DNA of 64,000 nucleotides, taken from positions 372,001-436,000 of the forward strand of contig CAWELC010000005.1 in assembly GCA_963809875.1 (NCBI GenBank), written 5' to 3'. A model generated the notes under the pieces. That model saw only the letters and a program-made list of their open reading frames with translations. It was not told the origin of the DNA and ran no database searches. The stretch is from JAFGAS01 sp963809875. Its GTDB lineage: Bacteria > Desulfobacterota > Zymogenia > Zymogenales > Zymogenaceae. A program made the translations under genes and the position numbers. The first letter of the stretch is position 1. Every line of letters begins with the position of its first letter. This document shows positions 54,364 to 62,912 of the stretch, piece by piece.

Positions 54364-56274
54364 CTAGACCGCGTCCTTGAACTCGGCGTCAACGACGTCG
54401 TCGTCGGCGCCCTCCGGCCTGGGAGCATTCGGTTCGGCGTATCCCGGTCCGTGCGTTCCGGTTCCCGGCTGCGCCTGGGACGAAGCGTAGAGACGCTCGG
54501 CCATCCGCTGCGCGGCGGCCTTCAGGGCCTCGATCGACCGCTCGATCGCCGCCGTATCTCCCGCCTTGATCGCGGCTTCGGCCTCACCGAGGGCCCGCTC
54601 GATCTCAGCGATGTCGCTGTCGGTCAGCTTGGCTCGATTCTCCGTGAGCGTCTTGCGGGTCTGATAGACGAGCGTGTCCGCCTCGTTTCTGATATCGACC
54701 TCGCGCTTCTTTCTCTTGTCTTCCTCGGTGTTTGCCTGCGCATCCTTTATCATCCGCTCGACCTCGTCTTTGGCAAGACCGGACGATGAGGTGATGGTGA
54801 TCGACTGCTGCTTTCCGGTCGCCATATCCTTGGCGGATACGTTGACGATACCGTTGGCGTCGATATCGAAGCTCACCTCGATCTGCGGAATGCCCCGGGG
54901 CGCCGGCGCAATGCCGGAAAGCTGGAAGTTGCCCAGCATTCGGTTGTCGCGCGCCATCTCCCGCTCGCCCTGCAGCACGTGGATGTCCACGGCGGGCTGG
55001 CTGTCCTCGGCCGTGGAGAAGATCTGGCTCTTCTTCGTGGGGATGGTGGTGTTTCGCTCAATGAGCCGAGTCATGACGCCGCCCAGGGTCTCGACGCCGA
55101 GGGAAAGCGGGGTCACGTCCAGGAGCAGCACGTCCTTAACGTCGCCGGTGAGGACCGCGGCCTGGATCGCCGCGCCCATACCCACCACCTCGTCGGGATT
55201 GACGCCCTTGTTGGGCTCCTTGCCGAAGATCTTCTTGACCTCGTCCTGTACCCGCGGTATTCGGGTCGAGCCGCCAACCAAAATAACCTCGTCGATATCC
55301 GACGGCTTCATGCCCGCGTCGGCCAGAGCCTTTTTCACCGGATCGATGGTGCGCAGGATAAGGGGCTCGGCCAGCGCCTCGAGCTTTGCCCGTGTGAGCT
55401 TCAGGTTCATGTGCTTCGGGCCGCTGCTATCTGCCGTAATGAAGGGGAGGCTAATGTCGGTCTCCATAGTCGAGGAGAGCTCGATCTTGGCCTTTTCCGC
55501 CGCCTCCTTGAGACGCTGGAGGGCCATCTTGTCCTTGCCGAGGTCGATACCCTGGTCGCGTTTAAACTCGCCGATCAGGTACTCGATGAGGACGTGGTCG
55601 ATGTCGTCGCCGCCCAGATGCGTATCCCCGTTGGTCGACTTGACCTCGACCACGTTATCCCCGACCTCAAGGATCGAAATATCAAAAGTCCCGCCTCCGA
55701 AGTCGAAGACGGCGATCTTCTCGTCCTTCTTCTTTTCCATGCCGTAGGCCAGCGCTGCCGCGGTCGGCTCATTGATAATTCGCAATACGTTGAGTCCCGC
55801 GATCTTTCCCGCGTCCTTGGTGGCCTGCCGCTGGCTGTCGTTGAAGTAAGCGGGGACGGTGATGACCGCATCGGTCACCTTCTGGCCCAGGTAGTCCTCA
55901 GCGGACTTCTTGAGCTTCTTGAGCACGAGGGCCGATATCTCCGGCGGTGCATAATCCTTACCGTCTATCTGTACCCGCACGTCTCCGTTGGCCGACTTGG
56001 CGACCTTGTACGGGACCATCTTCATTTCGCCGGCCACCTCGTCAAATCGCCTGCCCATGAAACGCTTGATGGAAGATACCGTACGCTCAGGATTTGTGAC
56101 GGCCTGCCGCTTGGCGGTCTGACCCACGAGGATCGTGTCATTGTCCGTGAATGCCACCACCGACGGAGTGGTTCTGCCTCCCTCCTCGTTGATGATGACC
56201 TTGGGCTCCGAGCCCTCCATTACCGAGACGACGGAGTTGGTCGTGCCCAAATCTATACCTATTGCCTTTGTCAT
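54364..56274 (-). CDS. dnaK: Chaperone protein DnaK (Hsp70)
   Basis: A 636-residue Hsp70: MTKAIGIDLGTTNSVVSVMEG, the phosphate loops DFGGGTFDISILEV and VILVGGSTRIPRV, and the substrate-binding-domain linker DVLLLDVTPLSLGVETLGG. The C-terminus EGADDDVVDAEF matches the DnaJ/GrpE-linked EEVD-like tail of bacterial DnaK. Frame intact. grpE, dnaJ and hrcA are not adjacent, so this is an isolated copy. AGAGAGGTGAT precedes the ATG. Promoter at 56308-56335. Confidence 0.97.
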   Translation of the reverse strand: MTKAIGIDLGTTNSVVSVMEGSEPKVIINEEGGRTTPSVVAFTDNDTILVGQTAKRQAVTNPERTVSSIKRFMGRRFDEVAGEMKMVPYKVAKSANGDVRVQIDGKDYAPPEISALVLKKLKKSAEDYLGQKVTDAVITVPAYFNDSQRQATKDAGKIAGLNVLRIINEPTAAALAYGMEKKKDEKIAVFDFGGGTFDISILEVGDNVVEVKSTNGDTHLGGDDIDHVLIEYLIGEFKRDQGIDLGKDKMALQRLKEAAEKAKIELSSTMETDISLPFITADSSGPKHMNLKLTRAKLEALAEPLILRTIDPVKKALADAGMKPSDIDEVILVGGSTRIPRVQDEVKKIFGKEPNKGVNPDEVVGMGAAIQAAVLTGDVKDVLLLDVTPLSLGVETLGGVMTRLIERNTTIPTKKSQIFSTAEDSQPAVDIHVLQGEREMARDNRMLGNFQLSGIAPAPRGIPQIEVSFDIDANGIVNVSAKDMATGKQQSITITSSSGLAKDEVERMIKDAQANTEEDKRKKREVDIRNEADTLVYQTRKTLTENRAKLTDSDIAEIERALGEAEAAIKAGDTAAIERSIEALKAAAQRMAERLYASSQAQPGTGTHGPGYAEPNAPRPEGADDDVVDAEFKDAV

Positions 56275-56307
56275 AGCAAATCACCTCTCTTTTTTGATCT
56301 TATTAGT

Positions 56308-56335
56308 AATATAGACACGCTTTTTCTCATGTCAA
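56308..56335 (-). promoter_or_regulatory. Promoter of dnaK
   Basis: On the minus strand TTGACA (56335-56330) and TATATT (56313-56308) with a 16-base spacer: a strong housekeeping promoter. No CIRCE inverted repeat is seen. Confidence 0.7.
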
Positions 56336-56358
56336 GCAAAGTGACTCTATTTTTATTG

Positions 56359-56410
56359 TTGACAAAAATACCAGAAATGTTATGCTGTGCCGTGAGTGAA
56401 TGCTCATTCA
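56359..56410 (+). promoter_or_regulatory. Promoter and FadR(YsiA)-like operator of the acyl-CoA dehydrogenase gene
   Basis: TTGACA (56359) and TATGCT (56381), 16-base spacer. Directly downstream lies TGAGTGAATGCTCATTCA (56393-56410), differing at only two fixed positions from the FadR consensus TGAATGAnTAnTCATTCA. The site would cover the transcription start. Together with 22411 it defines a two-operon regulon in the window (inference). Confidence 0.7.
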
Positions 56411-56461
56411 TTTATTGCCTCTCGCTCTCATACATGATCACAACTAAAGGAGGATTGTGCA

Positions 56462-58333
56462 ATGGCAAATCTGTTGGTGGATATACGGGACCAGCAGTTC
56501 AATCTCTATGAAATGCTCGATCTCGAAGGTCTGACAACGTATCCAAAATTCGGTGACTACTCCAAGGACATGTTTAACATGGTGCTTTCCGAGGCGGAGA
56601 AGATGGCCGTCAACGTCATATTCCCGTCCAACGCCGAGGGCGATAAGGAAGCGTGCAGCTACTCCGACGGCAAGGTGTGCATCCCCAAGTCATTTCGGGA
56701 AGTGTACAAGAAGTTCGTCGAGGGCGGGTGGATCACCATAGCCGACGACGCGGAGGTGGGAGGGCAGGGGTTCCCCGAGCTCATCAACGCCGCTACGAAG
56801 GAGCTCTTCGGGGCAGCGAACTTCGCCTTCATTATGTATCCCGGGCTCTGCCACGGGGCGGCCAAGCTGATCGAAATCTACGGGACGGAACAGCAGAAGC
56901 GCACGTATATGGACAGGATGTACGCCGGTGAGTGGGGCGGGACGATGTGCCTCACCGAGCCGGGCGCGGGATCGGACGTGGGGGCGCTCAAGACCTCGGC
57001 GAAGCCGATCGGCGACGGCAAGTACAAGATCACCGGGACGAAGATATTCATCTCGGCCGGCGACCACGACCTGACCCCAAATATCATCCATCCCGTTCTG
57101 GCCAGGATCGAGGGCGCCCCGGTGGGCACCAAGGGAATCTCGATCTTTATCGTGCCGAAGCATCGCGTCAACGCCGACGGCAGCCTCGGCCAGTTCAACG
57201 ACGTAAACACCGGAAACGTCGAGCATAAGATGGGTATCAAGGGCAACGCGACCTGTACCCTCAACTTCGGCGACAAGGACGAGTGCATCGGCGAGCTCCT
57301 CGGAGACGAGGGCATGGGGATGCGCGTCATGTTCAACATGATGAACGAGGCGCGCCTCGGCGTCGGCCTGCAGGGCCTCGCCCACTCCACCGCCGCCTAT
57401 CTCCATGCGGTGGACTACGCCAAGACGAGGCTCCAGGGATCGGATCTGGCCAACTTCCGAAACCCCGAGGCCCCGCGTGTTTCCATCATAAACCATCCGG
57501 ACATTCGCCGGATGCTCCTGTGGATGAAGTCGCAGGTAGAGGGGCTGCGTGCCCTCATGTACTTCGTGGCCTATGCCATCGACATGGAGCACTCCGTGTC
57601 GGATCAGGTCGAGAAAGACAAGTGGCACGGCTACGTGGAGCTCCTCACCCCCATCTGCAAGGCATGGGGCAGCGACATGGGCTTCCGCGTGACCGAGTAT
57701 GCTATCCAGGTATACGGCGGGTACGGCTTCACCTCGGAATATCCGGTGGAGCAGTTCATGCGGGACTGCAAGATCGCCTCTATCTATGAGGGGACCAACG
57801 GCATCCAGGCTATGGATCTGGTCGCCCGGAAGCTGGGGCAGAACAAGGGGATGAATTTCATAAACTTCATCACCCTCATGACCGAAACGGTAGCCAAGAA
57901 CAAGCCGGACGGCGCCCTTAAGGACGCTGTTGCCGAGTTCGACAAGGCCAAGAACGCCCTGGCCGATATCGGCGGTTTCTTCGCCCAGTGCGGGGCATCG
58001 GGCAAGTTCATGGTTCCTATCGGCAACGCGTATCAGTTCCTCGAGTTGATGAGCACCGTCACCCTCGGCTTCTTCCTCCTGTGGCAGGGAGCCATTGCCG
58101 AGCAGAAGCTTACCGCCATCAAGAAAGAGAAGGGCGTCAAGGACGAAGACTGGGGGGCGGTAGCCGCTCTCTATAAGGACAGCAGGGACGCCGCTTTCTA
58201 TCAGGGCAAGGTGGCATCCGCGAAGTTCTACAGCGCCTACATCCTGCCCCACGTGGAGGCCATGGCCAAGTCCATCAAGAAGGAAGACATGAGCATCATG
58301 GAAATCGCCGAAAGCGCCTTCGCCTCGTCCTAG
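56462..58333 (+). CDS. Acyl-CoA dehydrogenase, large form with C-terminal extension
   Basis: 623 residues. The flavin/acyl motif is MCLTEPGAGSDVGALKTSA, then NAFIHP-type middle domain segments (KITGTKIFISAGDHDLT), and the C-terminal helical domain YAIQVYGGYGFTSEYPVEQFMRDCKIASIYEGTNGIQAMDLVARKL, with the catalytic glutamate in YEGTNGIQ. An extra 150-residue C-terminal domain marks the 600-residue group. It oxidises acyl-CoA to enoyl-CoA with electrons going to ETF. AAAGGAGG precedes the ATG and a terminator follows, so it is a single-gene operon. Confidence 0.92.
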   Translation: MANLLVDIRDQQFNLYEMLDLEGLTTYPKFGDYSKDMFNMVLSEAEKMAVNVIFPSNAEGDKEACSYSDGKVCIPKSFREVYKKFVEGGWITIADDAEVGGQGFPELINAATKELFGAANFAFIMYPGLCHGAAKLIEIYGTEQQKRTYMDRMYAGEWGGTMCLTEPGAGSDVGALKTSAKPIGDGKYKITGTKIFISAGDHDLTPNIIHPVLARIEGAPVGTKGISIFIVPKHRVNADGSLGQFNDVNTGNVEHKMGIKGNATCTLNFGDKDECIGELLGDEGMGMRVMFNMMNEARLGVGLQGLAHSTAAYLHAVDYAKTRLQGSDLANFRNPEAPRVSIINHPDIRRMLLWMKSQVEGLRALMYFVAYAIDMEHSVSDQVEKDKWHGYVELLTPICKAWGSDMGFRVTEYAIQVYGGYGFTSEYPVEQFMRDCKIASIYEGTNGIQAMDLVARKLGQNKGMNFINFITLMTETVAKNKPDGALKDAVAEFDKAKNALADIGGFFAQCGASGKFMVPIGNAYQFLELMSTVTLGFFLLWQGAIAEQKLTAIKKEKGVKDEDWGAVAALYKDSRDAAFYQGKVASAKFYSAYILPHVEAMAKSIKKEDMSIMEIAESAFASS

Positions 58334-58351
58334 GAAACGATTGAAACGATC

Positions 58352-58382
58352 AGGGGGGGCCGACGGCCCCCCCTTTCTTTTG
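58352..58382 (+). terminator. Rho-independent terminator of the acyl-CoA dehydrogenase gene
   Basis: AGGGGGGGCC/GGCCCCCCCT stem with a three-base loop, followed by TTCTTTT. Confidence 0.85.
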
Positions 58383-58473
58383 AAAAACCCTTTTCATTTT
58401 CACGCCGGCCTGATACACTCATTCCTGAAAGAAATCAAACTGTCTTCCCCGAATTGTTTTACCGGGAAAATCG

Positions 58474-59280
58474 ATGATGATTGATCTGCACAACCATACC
58501 GTCTTCGGCGACGGCGCGGATTCGCCCACCGCCATGGCCGAGGAAGCACGAAGAAAGGGAGTGACCTTTTTCGGCTTCTCCGAGCATTTTCCCCGGCCCG
58601 ACGGATATGACTACCCCATGGAAAACTTCAACCACCGGATGCTGGCGGGCCGTTGGTTTGATTACGTCTCGGAGGTGGGGCGGCTGAAGGCCGGGGGCGA
58701 CAAAAATCCCACGATCCTCTTCGGGACGGAAATCGACTACATCCCCGACAAAGAGGAATGGATTCGAGCGGAGGTCGGCGCGTTCAACTTCGATTACGTC
58801 ATCGGCAGCGTCCACATGATCGACACCTGGGGGTTTGACTACCTCAATCACGACTGGGAGGGAAAAGACGTGGACGCCCTCTATACCCGCTACTATGAAA
58901 TCCTGCTGAGGCTCGTCCGATCCGGAATAGCCGACTTTCTGGGACACCTCGATCTCATCAAGGTCTTCAAGCACGACCACCCGGCACTGCGCGATCATAC
59001 CGATGAGGCGCTCGGTGTATTGCGGGTGATAGCGCGTACGGGGACATTTATCGAGATCAACACCGGCGCCCTGAGAAAACCCTGCAAGGAGCTGGCGCCG
59101 GCCCCCGATCTGATCCGGGAAGCGGCGCGCCTGAAGATCCCGTTTGTCCTGGGGTCGGACGCCCACCGGAGACAGGACATCGGATATCATTTTCCCGAGG
59201 TTATTGCGATGCTGAGGGATCTCGGTGTGCGGGAAGTCGCACGGTTCGAGAAGCGAAAGCCTGTCTTCGAGGGGATCTAG
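58474..59280 (+). CDS. PHP-domain histidinol-phosphatase-like hydrolase (HisK/HisJ type)
   Basis: 268 residues: MMIDLHNHTVFGDGADSPTAMAEEARRKGVTFFGFSEHF, with the PHP metal motifs DLHNH, GFSEH, GTEIDY, GSVHMIDTW, LGHLDLIK and the C-terminal GSDAHRRQDIGYHF. This is the PHP phosphatase fold of HisK, which dephosphorylates histidinol phosphate. PHP members act on other substrates too, and no other his gene is near. MMID could also start at the second ATG. Confidence 0.82.
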   Translation: MMIDLHNHTVFGDGADSPTAMAEEARRKGVTFFGFSEHFPRPDGYDYPMENFNHRMLAGRWFDYVSEVGRLKAGGDKNPTILFGTEIDYIPDKEEWIRAEVGAFNFDYVIGSVHMIDTWGFDYLNHDWEGKDVDALYTRYYEILLRLVRSGIADFLGHLDLIKVFKHDHPALRDHTDEALGVLRVIARTGTFIEINTGALRKPCKELAPAPDLIREAARLKIPFVLGSDAHRRQDIGYHFPEVIAMLRDLGVREVARFEKRKPVFEGI

Positions 59281-59391
59281 GCCCGTCCGTTATCACGGTG
59301 TAAGGGTCCGGGTTGCACCACGCTTAATCACGCGCTATCCGACAAGATAATTCCTCATTGAGCATGGTGTCAAAATCCGCCTTGGCAACCC

Positions 59392-60059
59392 CTACGTCGT
59401 TATGTCCCTGATGGCGACGATGGTCTTAACGATCTGGTCGACGTCGTCCATCTGCTTGATGATTTCGATATCCCCGGCGGATACATGCTCGTGGACGAGG
59501 AGTGTTGAGTTGATCCAATCCATGAGGCCCTTCCAGTAGTCGGTGCCCACCAGGATCACGGGAAACGGCTTGATCTTGTGGGTCTGGATGAGCGTGATGG
59601 CCTCCGACAGCTCGTCGAGCGTGCCGAAACCCCCGGGCAGCACAATGTAGGCCAACGCATACTTAACGAACATCACCTTCCGGCAGAAGAAGTAGCGGAA
59701 CGAGAGCCTGATGTTGGCGTAGTCGTTGGGTTTCTGCTCCATGGGAAGCTCGATGTTGAGCCCTACGGATTTTCCCCCGCCTCGGCGGCGCCCTTGTTGG
59801 CCGCCTCCATGATGCCTCCCCCGCCGCCGGTGATGACGGATATGCAGTTCTTTGCGAGCTCCCCGGCCAGTTTTTCCGCAAACTGGTAGTATTTATCGTC
59901 CGGCCTGGCCCGGGCGGATCCGAAGATCGAGACCGCAGGCGTCACGTCCGCCAGGGTCTCAAAGCCGTCGACAAACTCGCCCATGATGCGGAACATCCGC
60001 CATGAATCCTTGGCGCCGATGGCGTCGATCACATACTGTTTTTCTGGTCGTTTTTCCAT
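59392..60059 (-). CDS. LOG-family protein (TIGR00730 type; one frameshift)
   Basis: The N-terminal fragment MEKRPEKQYVIDAIGAKDSWRMFRIMGEFVDGFETL...VSIFGSARARPDD...VITGGGGGIMEAANKGAAEAG joins, after one missing base at the G run near nt 59772, to SVGLNIELPMEQKPNDYANI...YIVLPGGFGTLDELSEAITLIQTHKIKPFPVILVG. The PGGFGTxxE motif defines LOG-type phosphoribohydrolases, some of which release cytokinins from nucleotides while others have unrelated roles. About 222 residues. Confidence 0.86.
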
Positions 60060-60101
60060 TCCGTCATTCCTATCATCCGGGTTCAGTCTCTTGCCCTGTG
60101 T

Positions 60102-60548
60102 CTATCGATTCACGTACGCCATGTATCCCAGGAGCTCCGAATAGAGGCCCCGGGAAAAGCCCGGCACCCGCTTCTCGAACTCCGAAATCGCATCGTCGCC
60201 GTCGCCGTAGCTCGACTGCGTCATGAGGGCGCAGTAGTTCAGCTCATTGGCGAGCCCGATGGCACGGACCAGGTCTTCCCGTGAATACCGCTGCCCATAT
60301 GCCTCGGCCAGCTTCTCCAGAAGGACGTGTCCCACTTCGTCGTCGATCAGGTACTCATCCTCGATCTCCTCATTGAGATCGGCGGTGTAACGCTCCAGCG
60401 TATACGAACAGCCGTCCTTGAGGGGAGCTCTTGCCTTTTTCCGCGGCGGCCTGCGCTCCTCGACGATCGCCCGGGCCGCGCCGCGCAGGTTCATCGCCGA
60501 TCTCACCGCCGGCTCCAATCGAGCGATATCCTCACAATTGTCAGCCAT
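60102..60548 (-). CDS. Hypothetical protein, 148 residues, charged and helical
   Basis: MADNCEDIARLEPAVRSAMNLRGAARAIVEERRPPRKKARAPLKD is followed by an acidic segment (TADLNEEIEDEYLIDDEVGHVLLEKLAEAYGQRYSREDLV) and a tail with YGDGDDAISEFEKRVPGFSRGLYSELLGYMAYVNR. No family is recognised. It lies 43 bp upstream of the LOG gene on the same strand. Confidence 0.55.
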   Translation of the reverse strand: MADNCEDIARLEPAVRSAMNLRGAARAIVEERRPPRKKARAPLKDGCSYTLERYTADLNEEIEDEYLIDDEVGHVLLEKLAEAYGQRYSREDLVRAIGLANELNYCALMTQSSYGDGDDAISEFEKRVPGFSRGLYSELLGYMAYVNR

Positions 60549-60714
60549 GAGCGTTTTCTCCGTGCGAAAGTGTGTTCATTGTAAGTCAAATGGCGGCAAA
60601 AATCAAACGGGATGTTCGCAACGGTTGCCGTTTTTCGTGGGCGGGGAGGCCGCCCCGGTCGTGCCCCGAGGCAAACTTGTTGACAATTTCCTCTTTCTGA
60701 TCTAGGATTAAACC

Positions 60715-61113
60715 ATGAAAACGATACACGACACACGCGGGGCATCGGGCATCGGCATCCTTGGCTATATCATTGCGGTCGTCCTTATAATCTGGGGACT
60801 GATCAATCTCTACTCGCTGGCGGCCCCCGGCGCTGCCAACGCCACGGGCAGGATCATCATCGGGCTTATATTGATAGCCATCGGCGGCGGACTCCTCTTC
60901 ATGATCCCGCGGTGGGAATCAAGGCGACCGGAGCAGATCGAGATGACGCAGAAGGTGGATCTCTCCGGAGACATCAACGCCCAAAAGCTGAAATGCCAAA
61001 ACTGCGGGGCGGACCTCGACAAGAACAGCGTGGTTGTCAAGGCAGGAGGGATCTTCGTCAACTGCCCTTACTGCGGCGGCACCTACCAGATCACCGAAGA
61101 GCCGAAATGGTAG
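60715..61113 (+). CDS. Two-helix membrane protein with C-terminal zinc ribbon
   Basis: 132 residues. Two membrane helices (GILGYIIAVVLIIWGLINLYSL; IIIGLILIAIGGGLLFMI) precede a cytoplasmic-type domain with LKCQNCGADLDKNSVVVKAGGIFVNCPYCGGTYQI, two CxxC pairs forming a zinc ribbon. It lies 190 bp upstream of the DUF2207-like gene and may be co-transcribed. Function unknown. Confidence 0.7.
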   Translation: MKTIHDTRGASGIGILGYIIAVVLIIWGLINLYSLAAPGAANATGRIIIGLILIAIGGGLLFMIPRWESRRPEQIEMTQKVDLSGDINAQKLKCQNCGADLDKNSVVVKAGGIFVNCPYCGGTYQITEEPKW

Positions 61114-61301
61114 TAAACCGACCCGGTGCGAGATTGGATATCGCCCCGGCTTGTTGACGCCCGACGGGCGCGGTTTTCGCCGACGGGGCGGCAACACGTC
61201 GATGATCGGCAGGTCGTCCGTTTCCGACGGCGGCGGGGCTTTTTGTTTCCGAGCACCCCTTTCCCGGGGTAACGCTCTATACATCCAAAGTGGAGTGAGC
61301 C

Positions 61302-62909
61302 GTGAAGATGAAAAGGCTGATGTCTATCGTCGCGCTTCTGTCGGCGATTTTTATTTTCCTCCCCGCTTCTTCCCATGCCCAGAACTACTCCTTTGCCGTC
61401 CCGTCCAACACTTCGGACGTCTACGTCAACCAGGACGGGTCGATCACCATCGACTACGCGATCACGTTTGCCAACGATTCGGGGGCCTCACCCATCGACG
61501 TCGTCGATATCGGCCTGCCCAACGACTACTACGACCTGTCCACCGCAAAGGCCTGGATCGACAATAGTCCGATCACCGAGATCTACAAGTCGACCTATAT
61601 CGATACGGGGGTTGAGGTGCGCCTCGGGGGTCTGAGCATTGCCCCCGGACAGACCAAGACCCTCTATTTCCAGATCACCAACCCCCATATGGTCTATACC
61701 GACGATAAACAGAAGGACTACGCCTCGGTGGAGTTTTCCCCAACCTGGTACGGCTCCGATTTCACCAACGGCACCACCGACTTCACGGTCAACTTCCACT
61801 TCCCCCCGGGGGTCGGCCCGAACGAGACGGTCTACCACTACCGGCAGTATGACACCTACTCGAAGGATAAGGACGGGCGAATCGTCTTTACCTTCCGTGA
61901 GCCCCAGGGAAGCCCCTCGTCGCAGTACACCTTTGGAATCTCTTTCCCCGCCAAGTACGTCACTACCGTCTTTGAGCCCTATCGGCCGTCGTTTGCGGCC
62001 AAGGTGTTCACGTTCTTCTTCAACCATGTCTTCCTCTTCTTCTTCCTCGGCATAACCGGGCTCGTGATCCTCAACCTGATCCGCCAGCAGCGCCGCAGGA
62101 TGGCCTATATGCCGGCAAACGTCGCCATCGAGGGCGTGGGGATCAAGCGGGGGCTGACCGCGCCGGAGGCGGCCCTGCTGGCCGAGGTCCCCCTGAACAA
62201 GGTCGTCACGATGATCCTCTTCGGCCTGCTCAAGAAGGGGATCGTGCGGGTCGAGACCACGCCGGCGCCCAAGGTCTTCAAGCTGGACGGCGTGGGGACC
62301 GAATCGTTGAGGCCGTACGAAAAGGACTTCCTGGCGTGTGTAAAGAGCGACGGCACCCTGAACACGACAGATCTCAAGACGGCCCTGGTCACCATGATCA
62401 AGGAGACGAACAAGTCCCTCAAGGGGTTCTCGCGGGCGGAGACAACCGATTACTACCGCGCGATCGTCGATCTGGCCTGGAGGCACGTGACGGACGCAAA
62501 GACCCCGGAGCTGCTGGGAAAGGAATGGGACAACCAGCTCGAGTGGATAATGATGGATAAGGACTACAACAAGAAGATGGAGGACACGTTTGACGGCCGC
62601 GACGTCTTAATGCCCCGGTGGTACGGAAACTACTACGGGCCGACCGTCGGCCGGCCGATAGCGGCCGGCACCGGAGGAACGTTCACAATGCCCGGGGCAA
62701 AGCTTGCCAACGAGATGGTCTCGTCAGTGGAAAACTTCTCCGGCAAGCTGATATCCAACGTCCAGTCCTTCGTGACGGGGGTGTCCAGCGTGACCAATCC
62801 CGCGCCGCAGAGCAGCGGCGGCAGGAGTGGCGGCGGGGGCGGGGGAGGCTGCGCTTGCGCGTGTGCCTGTGCCGGATGCGCGTGCGCCTGTGCGGGGGGA
62901 GGGAGATAA
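61302..62909 (+). CDS. DUF2207-type membrane protein with Cys-Ala low-complexity C-terminus
   Basis: A GTG start with GGAGTGAGCC upstream. Residues 1-26 are a signal peptide (LMSIVALLSAIFIFLPASSHA). Residues about 27-225 form an exported beta-rich domain (VPSNTSDVYVNQDGSITIDYAITF), as in DUF2207 proteins. A transmembrane region lies at about 229-258 (FFNHVFLFFFLGITGLVILNL), followed by a large cytoplasmic domain. The tail after residue 505 is Gly/Ser then seven Cys alternating with Ala and Gly (CACACACAGCACACAGGGR). DUF2207 tails are usually Gly/Ser-rich; the Cys-Ala replacement and the radical SAM gene 4 bp downstream are notable. Confidence 0.8.
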   Translation: MKMKRLMSIVALLSAIFIFLPASSHAQNYSFAVPSNTSDVYVNQDGSITIDYAITFANDSGASPIDVVDIGLPNDYYDLSTAKAWIDNSPITEIYKSTYIDTGVEVRLGGLSIAPGQTKTLYFQITNPHMVYTDDKQKDYASVEFSPTWYGSDFTNGTTDFTVNFHFPPGVGPNETVYHYRQYDTYSKDKDGRIVFTFREPQGSPSSQYTFGISFPAKYVTTVFEPYRPSFAAKVFTFFFNHVFLFFFLGITGLVILNLIRQQRRRMAYMPANVAIEGVGIKRGLTAPEAALLAEVPLNKVVTMILFGLLKKGIVRVETTPAPKVFKLDGVGTESLRPYEKDFLACVKSDGTLNTTDLKTALVTMIKETNKSLKGFSRAETTDYYRAIVDLAWRHVTDAKTPELLGKEWDNQLEWIMMDKDYNKKMEDTFDGRDVLMPRWYGNYYGPTVGRPIAAGTGGTFTMPGAKLANEMVSSVENFSGKLISNVQSFVTGVSSVTNPAPQSSGGRSGGGGGGGCACACACAGCACACAGGGR

Positions 62910-62912
62910 ATC

